Assembly: GCA_027625915.1 (NCBI GenBank)
Contig: JANTQA010000047.1
Coordinates: forward strand, 15,872,001 to 15,936,000
From: Anaeramoeba flamelloides
Taxonomy: Eukaryota; Metamonada; Anaeramoebidae
Reading direction: 5' to 3'
Length of the DNA stretch: 64,000 nucleotides
Shown here: positions 1 to 12,528 of the stretch, in pieces
Position numbering within the stretch: the first letter of the stretch is position 1
Layout of the letters: the number at the start of each line of letters is the position of its first letter
The notes under the pieces: model-generated
Seen by the model: the letters and a program-made list of their open reading frames with translations, nothing else
The model's database searches: none
Told to the model about the DNA's origin: nothing
Made by a program: the position numbers and the translations under genes

Positions 1-2194
1 GAAAACAAAACCTGATACAATTTTTAAGTGTGAAATATACGGAAAATTGTTGTTAAATTAGTGATGTACAAAAATCAAATCCTTTTATAAATAGACAAAT
101 TTTTTATGTACTCAGTAATCAACCTACCTAAAGTTCATTAAAGTGAAGAGTCTTATGAGTACTCCTTTAACTGTGTGACAACTTAATTAGATCAACTCAT
201 TTTGAAAAATAAATATGGTGATCAAAATAATACATTATGAACTACAATAATCCCAGTTTCAAAAAATAAAATCTGTACTTTTTTTTCTTAGTTTTCCAAT
301 GTTATATCAAATCAACTCTCCAGCAGTTTGTATGTGTTAGAATCAATCTTGAATGTATGTTCCTTGATATTTATAGTAAAATTTAAATTATGAAAGCAAT
401 TTGTTAGAAATTATTCTATAATTATACAATTTTTTTAAGAATTTTTTTTTTTTTTAATTGAAAAAAAATTTATCAAAAATTAACCCGATTTTTTGAGAAA
501 AATTTGATAATTTGATCATTTATTTTTCGAATTTCTTTTTAAATAATAAAACCATGGGAAACTAGTACCATATTTACTTTGAGTTTATTATAAGTTTTAT
601 TGATTGGTTAATTTTTCGGTCTTCTATAACAAAAAAAAAAGAAGATGTTTATATTGAACCGCAGATTAAACTTCTCTGAATATGTTATTTTGGAAAAAAA
701 GTAGAGTTTTCGATGAGTTTGTTATGAATTTAGAAAATGATAATTTTTATTCTTTTTTTTTATAAATTGGATAGTATTTGAAAATGTGTAATATAATTAA
801 ATGGAATTTAAAAAAATATATAGTTATAATTTGAAAGGTTTGTTTCTTAAATTAAGGTAATTATTTATCCATGGTGAATCATTTTTTCAAATAGAAATAA
901 CTATAAATAATTTCAGAACTTATTTTCGTGCCAAGATTATACACTGTTATTTTAGCAATTAAGAAAGGAAAATTTTCATTTCAAGTTCCCAAATATGAAA
1001 CGCTGAATTATTATTGCAAAAATCAAATTAGCAGAGTAAAAAATTTGTCATTGGGTTCAAGAAGGAAGTTTCATTTATTGTCTAAAAATATCGTTTCTAA
1101 ATGATTTATAAGGGTCTTTGGATTTTCTTCAACTTACCAATGTAAAAAAAAATTGGGAACTTGAACTCAAAATTTTCATTTTTTAATTGGAAAATAATAG
1201 TATATATAGTTTTGGAGAAAAAAGCCAAATGAATTTCAAAAAATAATTTATATTATTATTATCTAGTAAATCAGTAAATAAAATTCATCATTGTGAAAAT
1301 CAATGAAACAAGAAAAAAAACGCGAAAACTGATTTTTCATTATTAATATTGCCTAAAAGAAAAAGTAAGCCAAATTAAGAGAAGAAATAAATTAACTCAA
1401 AAGGCACTCTCTAGTATATTATTTCCAATAAAACTTATAAATAATAATTTTATATCTCCTTTATTCTCGAAATTAAATGGGTTGGTTTTGAAGATCTTAA
1501 AAATAGTCGTTTTTTTGAAAAAAGGTTAAATGGCAGATCAGTCAAAGAAAAAAATTAAACCAAATGATAGTATCATAAAAATATTGATTGATTTTAAAAT
1601 TTTGATTTTGTCTTAAATCATTAGTTTTTTATTTTATTAATTGTTCTTATTTAAAATTTTCTTATATTTTCACATTTAAAAATATATGATATTTTTTTTT
1701 GCACTTTAATCAACCTAAAATTTTGGCTCTTTTTTATTGCAAACACCAGAAAAAAATGATTAAAAAAAAAAAAAAAAGGGGGGGGGGGGGTTAGAAATAT
1801 CGAACCGGGAATATACAAAAAGGTAGAACAAAATGTGAAAAAAGAAGGAAGGTTGGTAATATTTTGAAAATCTAAAAAGAATTAAAAAAGATCGTAAAAA
1901 AAGCCCCAACGTATTGTTTTTATCATTTTAATGGCGTATCATCTACCACAGAGAAGGTCATAATTATAATATGAAATAATTGGGGTGGATGAAAATTTAT
2001 TTAAATTTGACCTCATTTTCTTCTGAATCTACAGAATTTTTTTGAAAAGAAATTTTGTTCATTAAAACCCTAAAAATCTTAACATTCCTGCATTATATAA
2101 CTCTTTTAATATATTTTCTTTTAAATAATTTTTATTAAAACTCACTTAGATTATTTTGCTGTAAATTTCAAAAATTATTTATTAATCGAGTAGT
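1..2194. other. Gene-free A+T-rich stretch
   Basis: No reading frame with recognisable protein character, no splice-bounded exon and no RNA gene could be seen on either strand. The only striking feature is the A16G13 homopolymer pair listed separately. The upstream neighbour is outside the window. Confidence 0.5.
1762..1790. repeat. A16G13 homopolymer junction
   Basis: Sixteen A are followed directly by thirteen G. A-runs are common here, but a G-run of this length is by far the longest in the window. It could form a G-quadruplex or mark an assembly join. No gene is near enough to assign a role. Confidence 0.9.
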
Positions 2195-3290
2195 ATTTTT
2201 TTCAAAACAAAATGAAACCATTTAAAGTTCTGAGAATTTTTTTTTATCTTTTGTTTTTTGGTTCTAAAATAGATGATTTAACCCCATTTAAACAATTTAT
2301 TAATTTTGGGTCTATTTTTTGTAATAAAAAATATACGTGTTTCCAATATAATACAAAAATTAACCTATTATTTTGTTTAAGAATTAAGTTATTCTCAAAA
2401 ATTGGAAAACAAATTTTTCTTTTTATCTGGAAAAGAATTTCTTTGAAAGATAACTTTTTATTTTATAATTATTTTTTAATAATTAATATTTCAATACAAA
2501 CTCCAGTCAATAAAACTAATCGACGTATAGTTGATATAATAGATGAAAATTGGTTGAAGACAACAAAATTTTCTCGGCTAAATTGAGATCTGAAAAGTAT
2601 TTTTTTTTCTTCTTAAATGTTTTCAAATTTTCAAAAAATGAAAAATGTGTACAAAAAAAAAATAATAATAACACAGTATTTGATCTTATTCTCCTGAATG
2701 TGTATAGTGGTTTATATTATTATTGTCAGAAAAAAAATTAATTTTAAATTTTAGTATAAAATTATCTAATTCCAAAATATCCTCAAGAAAATTTATTATG
2801 GAAAATCAAATTTTATACTATCTAAAAATACAATTTTTTGAAGTGGATTTTTTAAATAGTTTTGAAATTTAATGATTATAACTATCCTTATTCGAAAAAA
2901 TATCCTTGTTTGTAAATTAGACGAATAAATGATTTTTTTGGTTTAGCCACAAGAATTATCCCAAAAAAGAAAAAAAATCTTTATATTAATATTTCTGGTG
3001 ATATATACTTGTTATTTTATAATAATGATGGGATTGGCAATAAATAGGGTAATTTTTTTGTCTAATGTGAGAAATAAAATAAATTTAAATGTTTTCTTTT
3101 TCAGAAAAAATTTAAAATAATTTGATCTCACAAAACAAATATTATTTGGCGTTTATTATTCTATCAGAATTTTTTCACATTAGGCATATACAAAATGTGT
3201 AAGTAGATAATATCACTAATATATATTTAAAATTTTTATTTTGTTTTTGTAGAGTAATGATCCCTCAAATGCTCTTTAGCTGCTTAAATT
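2195..3290 (+). repeat. Dispersed repeat R1, copy 1
   Basis: About 1.1 kb aligns by eye with 15310-16470 on the same strand and 28925-30205 on the opposite strand. Shared landmarks in order: an ATGAAA start near 2212; a TTTAAACAATTTATT block near 2288; a CCTATTATTTTGTTTAAG block near 2362; a TGTGAGAAATAAAAT block near 3066; and a TTGGCATATACAAAAT-type block near 3182. An open frame at 2212-2586 exists in this copy but is not kept in the other two. I therefore read R1 as a degenerate mobile or duplicated element of unknown class, with no visible terminal inverted repeats or target-site duplication. Confidence 0.75.
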
Positions 3291-4784
3291 GATCGAAAAG
3301 TCGATTTATCGTAAGATTGGATTAAAAAAAAGAAAGAAACCAAGTTAAATGTGTTTGCACTACCCTGTGTATAATTTTCAGAAGATTTGGTAAGAATTAT
3401 TTAAGATACCCTTTTTAGAGACTTTTATTTCAATAAAAAAATTATCATTAGACTCTAATGACAAACCCTACAAATGGGTTCTCTTCTTGGTGCTAATACG
3501 GGAAATAAAATATAATGATACTCAACTAATTTTTTAAAATATTATAATTAGAAAATAAAAAGTTAAAATCAAAACTATAGAATTCCCATATCTCCAAACA
3601 CAAAATAGTGAATGAAAGGGTTCTTGTTTTTTTTTTTTTTTGAACTTTTCTTGCTATTGATGAAACGATGTGGGTGGTGGGTTTTACATTGGCTTTTTAT
3701 TGGTTGGTTGGTCGAATTTTTTCATTATTATTGAATGTGAAAATTCTCACTTTTAAAGGGTATTATGAATAAATTTTGGTTTTTAAAATGTTTGAAAAAA
3801 CCTAAATATCTATATCGAAATATATTAATATATATATATATATAATAATATCTTAAAGTTGTAGTACTATTTTGAAGGGTATACATTTATCCTATATTCC
3901 CATTCTGTGTTTATTATTACTATTAATGTATGTTACTATTTCTATAAAAATGTGAATAAATCTTACAACAAAAAATCTATTCAATTAAAATTCACTAATG
4001 GGCATAATTCCAGTGAAAAAAAAAAAATGAATTAAAAAAAAAACAGTAATTTTTAACTTTTATTAAATGACATAACGAATCAATTAATATTTGATTTTTA
4101 ATGTATCCCAAATTTTGACATATGAAGGGGGGTGAATTTAAAGTAAAAAAAGCCGTTGATCTTGACTCGATTTCCAATTTCAGTCAGTGTGAATTATAAT
4201 TTTGAAAACAGCCTTGTCATTTCCAAAGTGTGGTTCTATTGTGTGTTTTGGTTCCACTATATTTTTTTAATTTTTTGAATTGGTAATTTGAATCTACTCA
4301 AAATTGCACAATCATCGCTTTGCCGAATATAGTTTATTGAAAATAGTCAAAATTGATTAAACTGGATTGAATTGGGTTTGAAAGAAAAGGAAAAAAACAA
4401 ATACAAATTATAGAAATTTAATTATTTGGAAAGATAAAAAACCTAATGAATGATTTTTTTTCTCATTGATTTGTTTTATTTAGGAGAAATAAGAAGGTAT
4501 TTATTTGGTCTCGAAGAAAAAAGAATAAAACTGATTTTTAGAAGTAAAAAGGGAGAGGGTAAAACAGGTAGAGAATGGATATTTCTTTTGGTCACAAATC
4601 AATAGTTTTCATATCATTAATCTTGGAAATATGAACCATTTTTTCATCCACATAAAATAACTTTTTAAGGGGAAAGTATTCACTTTTAGTCCCAATTTAC
4701 TTCTGGGTAAAGAAAAATTTGTTCTTATACTTGTGGGGGTAGGTGGGTATCATAAATAATTTTGCAGGGGTTGATTGGTAATCA
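3291..4784. other. Gene-free A+T-rich stretch
   Basis: No coding or RNA gene was seen. A short (TA)n run lies near 3828-3843. A slightly GC-richer patch near 3655-3720 has TGGGTGG and TTGGTTGG repeats but no reading frame. Confidence 0.45.
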
Positions 4785-5012
4785 TACTATTTGTTGTTAA
4801 ATAAATTGAACAAAATTTTCATTAAGCTTTCCAAAAAAAAAAAGGTTTTAAAATCCAGTAAAATTTCAATTTTTTAATTTCTAAATTCAGCTTAAATTAT
4901 TAATTTTCTCTTTTAGAATTGAGTACTTTGATGGTTTGTTTTAATTCTTGGAATTCGATTATTTTGGAAAGCTGAATGAAAATTTTGATCTTTTTATTTT
5001 ACAATTAACAGT
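4785..5012 (+). repeat. Direct repeat R5, copy 1 (outside H3)
   Basis: About 225 bp matches 8760-8983 in the same orientation. The end TTTTATTTTACAATTAACAG is identical in both, and the middle shares AATTATTAATTTTC, AGAATTG and CTTTGATG blocks. The two copies lie on the outer sides of the H3/H4 pair. No coding potential was seen. Confidence 0.7.
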
Positions 5013-6105
5013 AGTTATTTTAAATAGAATATATCTAACTGCATTGAAATCAGGTTGAGAGCTAGCTCAAGACATTAGTGTTGCTCTGATATGTTTGATA
5101 TTCTAAATAAAATAACTCAGATTGCCAATTAAAAGTACTTAATTGTGAAGATATGACACTGGTCATGGAGAAGATACATTTACATTATTCAGTTGATTTT
5201 TCACAAACTTTACAAAACTCAATTCGCATACCAAATCAAGAAAGAAAACACAAATTAAATTAATTATTTTTTATTAATGAATCTATTTTTTCCTACCATT
5301 AGTTTTTTCAGTTCAGTTTCCTATTTAAATTTAGTTTCCCCTATTATCCCAAAACACTTTGACCACTTTTCAATTGTACTTTTTTGACCATTTTAAAATC
5401 TTTTTACTTCTTTTAAATGTGTGTTTTGGAAAAGTCAATCTCTCATCTTTTTTTTTGTTTTCTCTTCTTAAAATACTACCAAGTCTACACTTACCAATTT
5501 ATTTTGTTTCTCCTTAAATTTTTTTTGCATTTTCCCAACATTTTATGAACATATCATAAAAAAAATCAATTATTCTGCTTTTATAAGCTTTCTCTTTGAT
5601 TCGTTCAAGAAAGAAACCATCACTTTTAACAAATATTTTTTTTGTTTTTTATTTATTTTGAGTTATTATCACCTTCTTATAAAAAAGAAAAATGAAGAAG
5701 TTTAAACAAATTTTTTTGTTTTTTTGAAGCAATTATGATAGTAAAAAGTTGTGAGCTATCAATAAGAGTGATCTATATTTCAAAGACCCCATCACTTAAA
5801 CCAGAAATTTTTAAAAAATTTCTTTCTTTTAAAGAAAATAGTATTGACTAAATCAATATTGCTTTTTACTCAAAAGAAAAAAAAATAAAAAAACAAAAAC
5901 AAAAGAAAAAAATAAATAAATAAAAAAAAAAAAAAAAAAGTGTAAAAATTAAGGATCTGTTTTATTTTTTGATAAAAAAAGAAAGTTTGTGATTCTTTTC
6001 AAATCTTAAATTGATGAATAAACAAATATAAAAAAAAAAATTCAACAAGATAATTTGAAAATTAAAAGAAAAAAAAAAACAAAGGATTGATGAATGAAGA
6101 CAAAA
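5013..6105. other. Gene-free stretch downstream of H3
   Basis: This is the 3' flank of the minus-strand H3 gene. It contains a dense A-rich tract around 5870-5940. No conserved histone 3' stem-loop or other gene was recognised. Confidence 0.45.
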
Positions 6106-6651
6106 TTAGAGTTTGTCTCCTCTGATCTTAACAGCTAACGAAAGATCACGATCCATGATTGTGACTCTTTTAGCGTGGATTGCACAGAGATTTGTGTCTT
6201 CAAGAACACCAACAACGTAGGCTTCGGTGGCTTCTTGTAAGGCTGCGATGGCTGCGCTTTGGAATCGAAGATCACCTTTGTATTCTTGGGCAATATCTCT
6301 GACGAGTCTTTGAAATGGGAGCTTTCTTAAAAGTAATTCTGTGGATTTTTGGTATTTTTTGATTTCTCTCAAGGCAACAGTACCTGGTCTGTATCTTCTT
6401 GGTCTTTTGGTTCCTTTTTCTCCTTTAGCTCCCTTTGTTCCTTTGGTTCCCTTTGTTCCCTTTGTTCCTTTGGTACCTTTTCTTCCTTTTTGGCCCTTTT
6501 GTCCTTTGGTTCCTTTTCGTCCTTTTTGGCCCTTTCTACCTTTTTGTCCCTTTTGTCCTTTTTTTGGTCCTTTTCCTCCTGTCGATTTTCTTCCTTTTTG
6601 TCCTTTTTGTCCTTTGGTTCCTTTTTGTCCTGCGTGTTTTGTTCTTGCCAT
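6106..6651 (-). CDS. Histone H3 with collagen-like Gly-X-Lys tail
   Basis: Core histone H3, which pairs with H4 in the nucleosome. The protein has 181 residues against the usual 135-136, and the gene is intronless. The histone fold is intact from the RYRPGT motif through [36 protein letters not shown] and [16 protein letters not shown]. The N-terminal ARTK is kept. RKSTGGK (canonical Lys9-Ser10-Lys14) is also kept, but moved 12 residues along, to Arg20-Lys26 counted without Met. The ARKS around canonical Lys27 is absent. About 22-23 Gly-X-Lys triplets (X mostly Gln, Thr or Arg) lie on both sides of RKSTGGK, five before it and seventeen after GPKK. A Pro-to-Asp change follows KRVTIM. It is divergent from H4. 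The family call is certain; the tail's role is unknown. Confidence 0.97.
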   Translation of the reverse strand: MARTKHAGQKGTKGQKGQKGRKSTGGKGPKKGQKGQKGRKGQKGRKGTKGQKGQKGRKGTKGTKGTKGTKGTKGAKGEKGTKRPRRYRPGTVALREIKKYQKSTELLLRKLPFQRLVRDIAQEYKGDLRFQSAAIAALQEATEAYVVGVLEDTNLCAIHAKRVTIMDRDLSLAVKIRGDKL

Positions 6652-8051
6652 TTTTAATTAATTTTTTATTAAAATGTAAATATAAAAAAATGATTTTCTT
6701 TCAAGTTTAAAATTTCTTTTAAGTTCTGAAAGTTAGTTTGAAAAAAAATCTTGATCATTTGTTTATTATTGATGGTTGGGCGATTTATTGTTTTGTTTAT
6801 GATTGTTAGATAAGATATTAAACTATTGTAATTTTATTATCAGTTTTTCAAAAATAATCCAATATTTTTACGATTTATAAACTATAATTTTTTTAATTAA
6901 TTTTTATTTGTGAATAATTAAAAGTTTAATTATTTTATTTTTGTAATTACAAAAGATAATCTAATTTAAATGAAGAAATTAAAATTAATATATATTAGGT
7001 TCTTGATTTTAATGAAATATTTATCAATTAAAGTTAAAATTAAATTTGTAAAAATTGTAATTTATTTCATTTAAATTCTGCAATATTCTGGTACTTTTTC
7101 CAAAATAATTTTGAAGTAAAAGTTGTTTAATTTCCAAAAGGTTTGGTAAAATATACACAGGGGTTGATTTTGAGCAATTTTTATTCAATTTTTAAATTCA
7201 AGATAAAAAATACGAGTTTTATTGATCATTTTGAAGAGAAGAGAATTTTTTATGTTAAAAAAAGAATAAATCAAAATATTGAGTTTTTTATAAACCAAAA
7301 AATAAATTTAGATTTTTTTTATTTAAAACTTTTCTTGCAATAAATGAGATCCAGTTAAAAATCAAATAGAAAAACAAGAATTATTGGAATGAATTTTTGG
7401 TTCAGTTCAGTTTTTTGTTTGAAAAAAAAATAAATAAAATAAATTAAATCAAAATAATATTTTTTATTTAAAATGTTGAATTTTTTTGGATTGATCTTTG
7501 ATTTTGAATAACCTAATAAATTAAAAAACAATACAGAGTATATCTATATACTTGAATTATTTTATTACATCTTTATTTATATTTTAATCACAAATAAAAT
7601 CATAATTGTGATTTTTACCCTACCAACCTGATAAGTTAACTTGTGAAAAACTGTTTTGCTCAAAAAACAGATCTAAACAATTAATTTTTCAAACAATAGG
7701 TGAACTGTGCGATCTAATTGTTTGGATCAAAGTGAATCAAAAAGCTTTAATTCTAAAAAAATATAATTTGATTTGGAAAATATTTAGAAATCAAAATCGT
7801 AAAATTATTGGATTATTTTAATAAAAATAAAAAGAATTATTTTAATAAAAATTAAAAGAATTATTTTATTCCAATTAAATCAAATATAAAACAACCAAAA
7901 ACCCAGAATATGATTTAATAATAAAACTAATATACATTTTAAAGTCTTTCAAATGAAAATGTTTTGTTAAAAAATAAAAATTAATGTTATTTTATTCATT
8001 TTTTTATTATTTAACTTTTTTTTTTTAAATAAATAAATACTTATCACAAAT
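6652..8051. promoter_or_regulatory. Divergent H3-H4 intergenic region
   Basis: The 1.4 kb between the two start codons must hold both histone promoters if they are transcribed separately. No standard histone promoter element could be recognised in the A+T-rich background. A strongly T-rich tract precedes the H4 ATG. The region has no coding frame of its own. Confidence 0.4.
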
Positions 8052-8358
8052 ATGTCAGGAAAAGGAAAAGGAAAAGGAATGGGAAAAGGAGGAGCCAAAA
8101 GAAGAAAAGCAATTCTTGAATCTGTCAAAGGGATCAGTCGACCAGCTATCCGAAGATTGGCCAGAAGAGGAGGTGTCAAAAGAATCTCAGCAACAATCTA
8201 TGATGAAGTAAGAAACGTTCTCAGAGCATTCCTTGAAAACGTTGTTCGTGATGCTGTCACCTACACAGAACACGCCAGAAGAAAAACTGTCACTGTTTTT
8301 GGATGTTGTTTACGCATTGAAAAGACAAAGAAGAACTGTCTATGGTTATGGTGTTTAA
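8052..8358 (+). CDS. Histone H4, with an apparent one-base frameshift
   Basis: Core histone H4, partner of H3. The N-terminal tail [16 protein letters not shown], the [16 protein letters not shown] helix and loop, [10 protein letters not shown], and [11 protein letters not shown] are all H4. Beyond KTVT the reading frame changes to an unrelated Cys-rich end. The next frame instead gives [18 protein letters not shown] and stops at TAA 8356-8358, which is the canonical H4 C-terminus. The shift falls at a run of five T (8296-8300), where four T would give Val-Leu-Asp and an H4 of 101 residues. No splice signals are present there. A sequencing or assembly indel in a homopolymer is the likeliest cause; a decayed gene or ribosomal frameshifting is less likely. 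It is divergent from H3. Confidence 0.92.
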
Positions 8359-8759
8359 ATTGCCTTCTTTCCATAATGGTTTAATTCAAACTAAAACAAC
8401 TTAATTTTAAATGAATCTTGAACAATTTCATTGTTTTTGTTATTTTTTTTTCTTTTTTTTTTTTTTGGTTTACACCAAGATAATTCTTTTTTTTTTGATT
8501 CTTTAATCAATAAAATTTTTAATTTTACTCACTTTTTTTGGTCTTTTTGTTTTTTTTTATTATTTATTTTCCAAGAAATTAAGGTTTACAATCCCTGAAA
8601 TTTGAAAAAAGAGAGATTATCTTGTTTTAGGTGTAAGTGAAATGTTATTTTGGCTCTTCACTGATCGATGTGTGCTTTGTATTTGTTTTAATAGTGGCGT
8701 AAAATGGTTAATAAATGAATTAATGTTTTGTTTTTTTCATAAAATCAGAAATGAAGAGA

Positions 8760-8983
8760 GTAATACTATTTGTTTTCAAAATAAATGGAACGAATTTTTC
8801 ATTCATCTTTCTAAAATTAGATTTTTAAATCTTGTACTTTTCAAATTTTTAATTCATAAAAGAAGCTTGAATTATTAATTTTCCCAATTAGAATTGGGGG
8901 CTTTGATGTTTTATATTAATTCTTGAGATGTGATTTTTTTGGAAAGAAAATTTTGATCTTTTTATTTTACAATTAACAGTCAG
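8760..8983 (+). repeat. Direct repeat R5, copy 2 (outside H4)
   Basis: This is the partner of 4785-5012, in the same orientation and 400 bp past the H4 stop. Together the copies bracket both histone genes. Confidence 0.7.
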
Positions 8984-10501
8984 GATAGAAAATTGATTTT
9001 TATGTTATCAATTGAAATACTCATTTTCCTTTTTACTCAATCAATTAAAATTAAAAAAATATATATTTTTTATTGATACTAACAAAATATACATTAATAA
9101 AAAATTTCAATTGAGGATTGAGAAATAACATTTTTTTACAAATTTTCTTTCAATTTAGGGACCTTACACCCAACAATTAGTTCTTAAGAAAACCAAATAC
9201 ATTAATTGAAAAAAAAATAAAAAAATACATTTTGAATTTGTATTAAAATTCAAATAAAGAGAATTATCAAACAGAAAAGAACCAAATTATAAATTTAACA
9301 CATCCAACTCGAGATAATCCTTTTTTCAGTTTCAGGAATTGTTATACTTAAGGTATAGTCATCGGGAATTGTAAAAAATAAATATCTTGTTTGTGGGTTG
9401 ATTTTTTTATTTTGAGTTTGTGTTTTTGATCAAAAATTTATTTTGTTTTTTACAAGTTAAAGATTGTGGAATTTTCTTCATTAAACTTTCGACTTCAGAA
9501 TTTTGGTAAAAAAAAAGTATCACGTGTTAATTGGACCCAAATTATAAACAAATAATTTCTTATTATATTATTAAGATTTTGATATATTTTTGGCTTTAAT
9601 GTAGTTTTTTAAAAATTTTAAAATAATTACTTTGAGAAAAATTTAATAAACAAGAAAAGAACTAATTAAATTATATTCTTTTTAGTCGATGATCCACTGG
9701 AATAATAATATATTAACCAACCCCCTCCTAAAATAACAAACCCTTTCTATCATTTTAAAAAATTTCTTTTAATGATCAAAAATTTTAAATAATTTATAAA
9801 TGATTATCAATAGTATCAAGAATTTTTTCGATTCTATAGAGAATATTTAAACACACTACCAAAAATTTCAAGTATAGTGCATTTAAAGAGAATTTACCAC
9901 AAGAATTCCACATTTAAAAATACATTTCATTTGATATATATAGATTGTTTTTTTAAGAGAAATCGAAAATCTTTTTATTGTTTTTTTAACATTTGGGGAG
10001 TTATATTTTGGTATCTTTTAAACTATTTCCATATTTTATTTAGGTACTGTTGGTTACCGATGTTTAAACCAATTCCATTTTCTATAATTATTGTAATTAT
10101 CATCCTTTCTAAAAAATTGCTTAATTTGGTGATAAAATACACACCAAAGTAATATTACCAATAATAGTACGATGATAATTCAAAATAGTTAGAATATAAG
10201 GAATAATAATAGATTTTCATTCTTTTTCATTGTGGAATTTTTTTTTAACATTTGGAAAAACTCAACCTTAAAAAAAACGACAAATAATTTTTTAAAGTTA
10301 ATATTGTTATTTTTTTTTTTGTAATTGATTTACTAATAACCTTATTTAAACAATAATCTTATGAAAATTACAACCCACCACGTGTTAAAATGATGATTAA
10401 ACAAATTACACGAACTGAAAAAAAAAATAACCAATCAAAAAAAAAAAATCAATAATTATAATTGTCCATATTAAATGTTGATCCACCACGATATAACTCT
10501 A

Positions 10502-10533
<32 letters not shown>

Positions 10534-12351
10534 AATTATATTTAACACAATTCACAAACAATTAAATTGGTATTCTCAACACACCCAACTTGAATGAACT
10601 TTAGGTATGTGTATTACAGTGTTGATGGAAAAACAGTTTTGTGATATAAAAGATCAAAATTTAAAATTTTCTTATACTAAGAACTAATACGGCTCCAGTG
10701 TCCATTTTCAAGACTTATGTTTTTTTTTTAAATATGAAACCCCATTAGACTCAACGTACCCAGTCAAAAATTAAAAATTTCACCCCTTTTTTTTCAGATT
10801 CAAACAAGACAGGATTATTTCGAAATAAGAGAAATAAAAAATTTTGAATAAGATCCAATATTTATCAAAGAAATAACAAAAAAACTATAAATGTTTGAAA
10901 AAAATAAATTGTTAAAACATTTTTTGTGCCCCTTTCATTGACAATTCATGTGTAAAAATTCTCAATATCTTTAGTTAATTAAAATTATTAACAATACGAT
11001 TGTTTTATTGTAAATATATTGTTTTTAAAAAAAATCACAAAGTTACAATTTTCTTAAAATTAATTAGGTTTTTTAAACATTTCTTTTCAAAAATTTAATT
11101 TTTTTTGAAAAAAAAAATAAAAACAAAGAAGAAAAAAAAAAAATTAAAAATCAAGAGGAAATAACAAACAAAAATATAAAGAAAAAGAAAAAGAAAAAAT
11201 GAATGAAATAAATTAGAAAAAATGATCAGATCAAAAAAATGAAAATATATTTTAAGAGGAATTCTGAATTAAAACCAGAGAATTACTCAATTTTTTGATA
11301 TAGGATTGAGCACATTTGGCTAAAAATATATTTCTATATAATGCCTATTTTTATTTTTTTTTGGACTAAATAACAATTCTCCAATAGTATTACAAAATTT
11401 AAAGAAATAGGAAGAAGAACCCTAGAGGAAAAGAGAAAATACAGAAAATTGTAAACATGCTAGTAAGTTGAAAATAAAAATTACAAAAAATAGACACATT
11501 TTTGAAACTAACACGGGGGAATAGTTATCAAAAGAAGAAAGAAATACTATAAAATTGACATTTTACAGAGAAAAAGAAATGTATTTTAAAACCCAATAGA
11601 AGTGAAAGTTCCACACATACTGAATCTCTACATTTATAAAGGGTATATAAAAATATACTCTTCCACACGTCAACAATATACACATCTCAAGCCCAAAATT
11701 ATATTTTTAAAAGATTTTGAATCTTTTAGAAATTTGGTTTAACCAGTATATCAAAATTATAAAAAATAATACCCTTTGGATTTTTAATTGTTTTATTATT
11801 TTTTATTTCTAGTTTGTTAAACCGTCCCTTATCATAAATAATTTAACCAAAATACAATAATCACCCAACAACATTATTAATTACTAAATATGGGAACTTT
11901 AATCATCAATTTCGCAATCTACCTGAATAGAACCAGTGTAAACCCCTTTGGAATTCAACACTTTGTTCTGATTTCCTTTCATAGACCCAATTACCATGTT
12001 AAAAAAATACCATTTTTTATCAAATGTGGATTAACAAAAAGAATGTAACAACGTATTAACTGATAATAATAATAAAAAAAACATGATTATTTATAATTAA
12101 TCAAGGTAATAAGAAAAAAAAAAATAATTGATCTTTCTGAAATATTCACCAAGGAACCAATAAAAATGAAAACTAATTTAGTCATTCAAAATATTAAAAT
12201 CACTAATTTTTATTCATTTATTTATATATTGTGATAAAGGAGTAATCAAAGAAAATTTACTCAATAAAAAAGAGAAGAAGAAAAATAATTAAAATATTAA
12301 AGAAAAAAATATTATATCATTTACATGACTAAATTAAAAATTATCCACCTT
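8984..12351. other. Gene-free A+T-rich stretch
   Basis: No convincing gene was seen. A loose, interrupted inverted repeat lies at about 9035-9132. A run of 28 T lies at 10502-10529. Open frames near 9877-10152 have only A+T-driven composition (Phe, Ile, Leu, Tyr and Lys) and no motif. Confidence 0.45.
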
Positions 12352-12528
12352 CGTTAGGTTTTCCAGTATTTGACAGAATTGAGTTGAATCAATGATTTTA
12401 CTAAATTATTTTGAATTCTGGAAAACCGCCTTTAGCATTTTTTTTTTTTTTAGAAATAAAAAGAAAATTTTTGAAATTTTCTTTGAATTTCTGAAATTAA
12501 AAAAAAGCTAGGCACTTGACGACACTCT
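12352..12528 (+). repeat. Fold-back array, locus F1 (two hairpins)
   Basis: It opens with CGTTAGG. A first hairpin has TTTTCCAG at the left and CTGGAAAA at the right, with a GAATTGAG arm and a GATTTTACT counter-arm. A linker CCGCCTTTAGC follows. A second hairpin pairs an AGAAAT-rich T-run arm with a GAAATTAAAAAAAA arm. It closes with GCTAGGCACTTGACGACACTC. The same modules recur at 16906, 37696, 40908 and 42163. Intergenic. Confidence 0.8.

Noticed and set aside
2212-2586. A 124-residue protein gene in R1 copy 1
   Set aside because: The frame is not maintained in the other two R1 copies and the composition is A+T-driven.
8296-8300. A tiny intron explaining the H4 frame change
   Set aside because: There are no GT and AG sites at the shift, and removing a single T restores the canonical C-terminus.
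10502-10529. Transcription terminators at long T runs (also 38723-38747)
   Set aside because: Homopolymer T runs occur throughout this DNA with no relation to gene ends, and eukaryotic RNA polymerase II does not stop at such runs alone.
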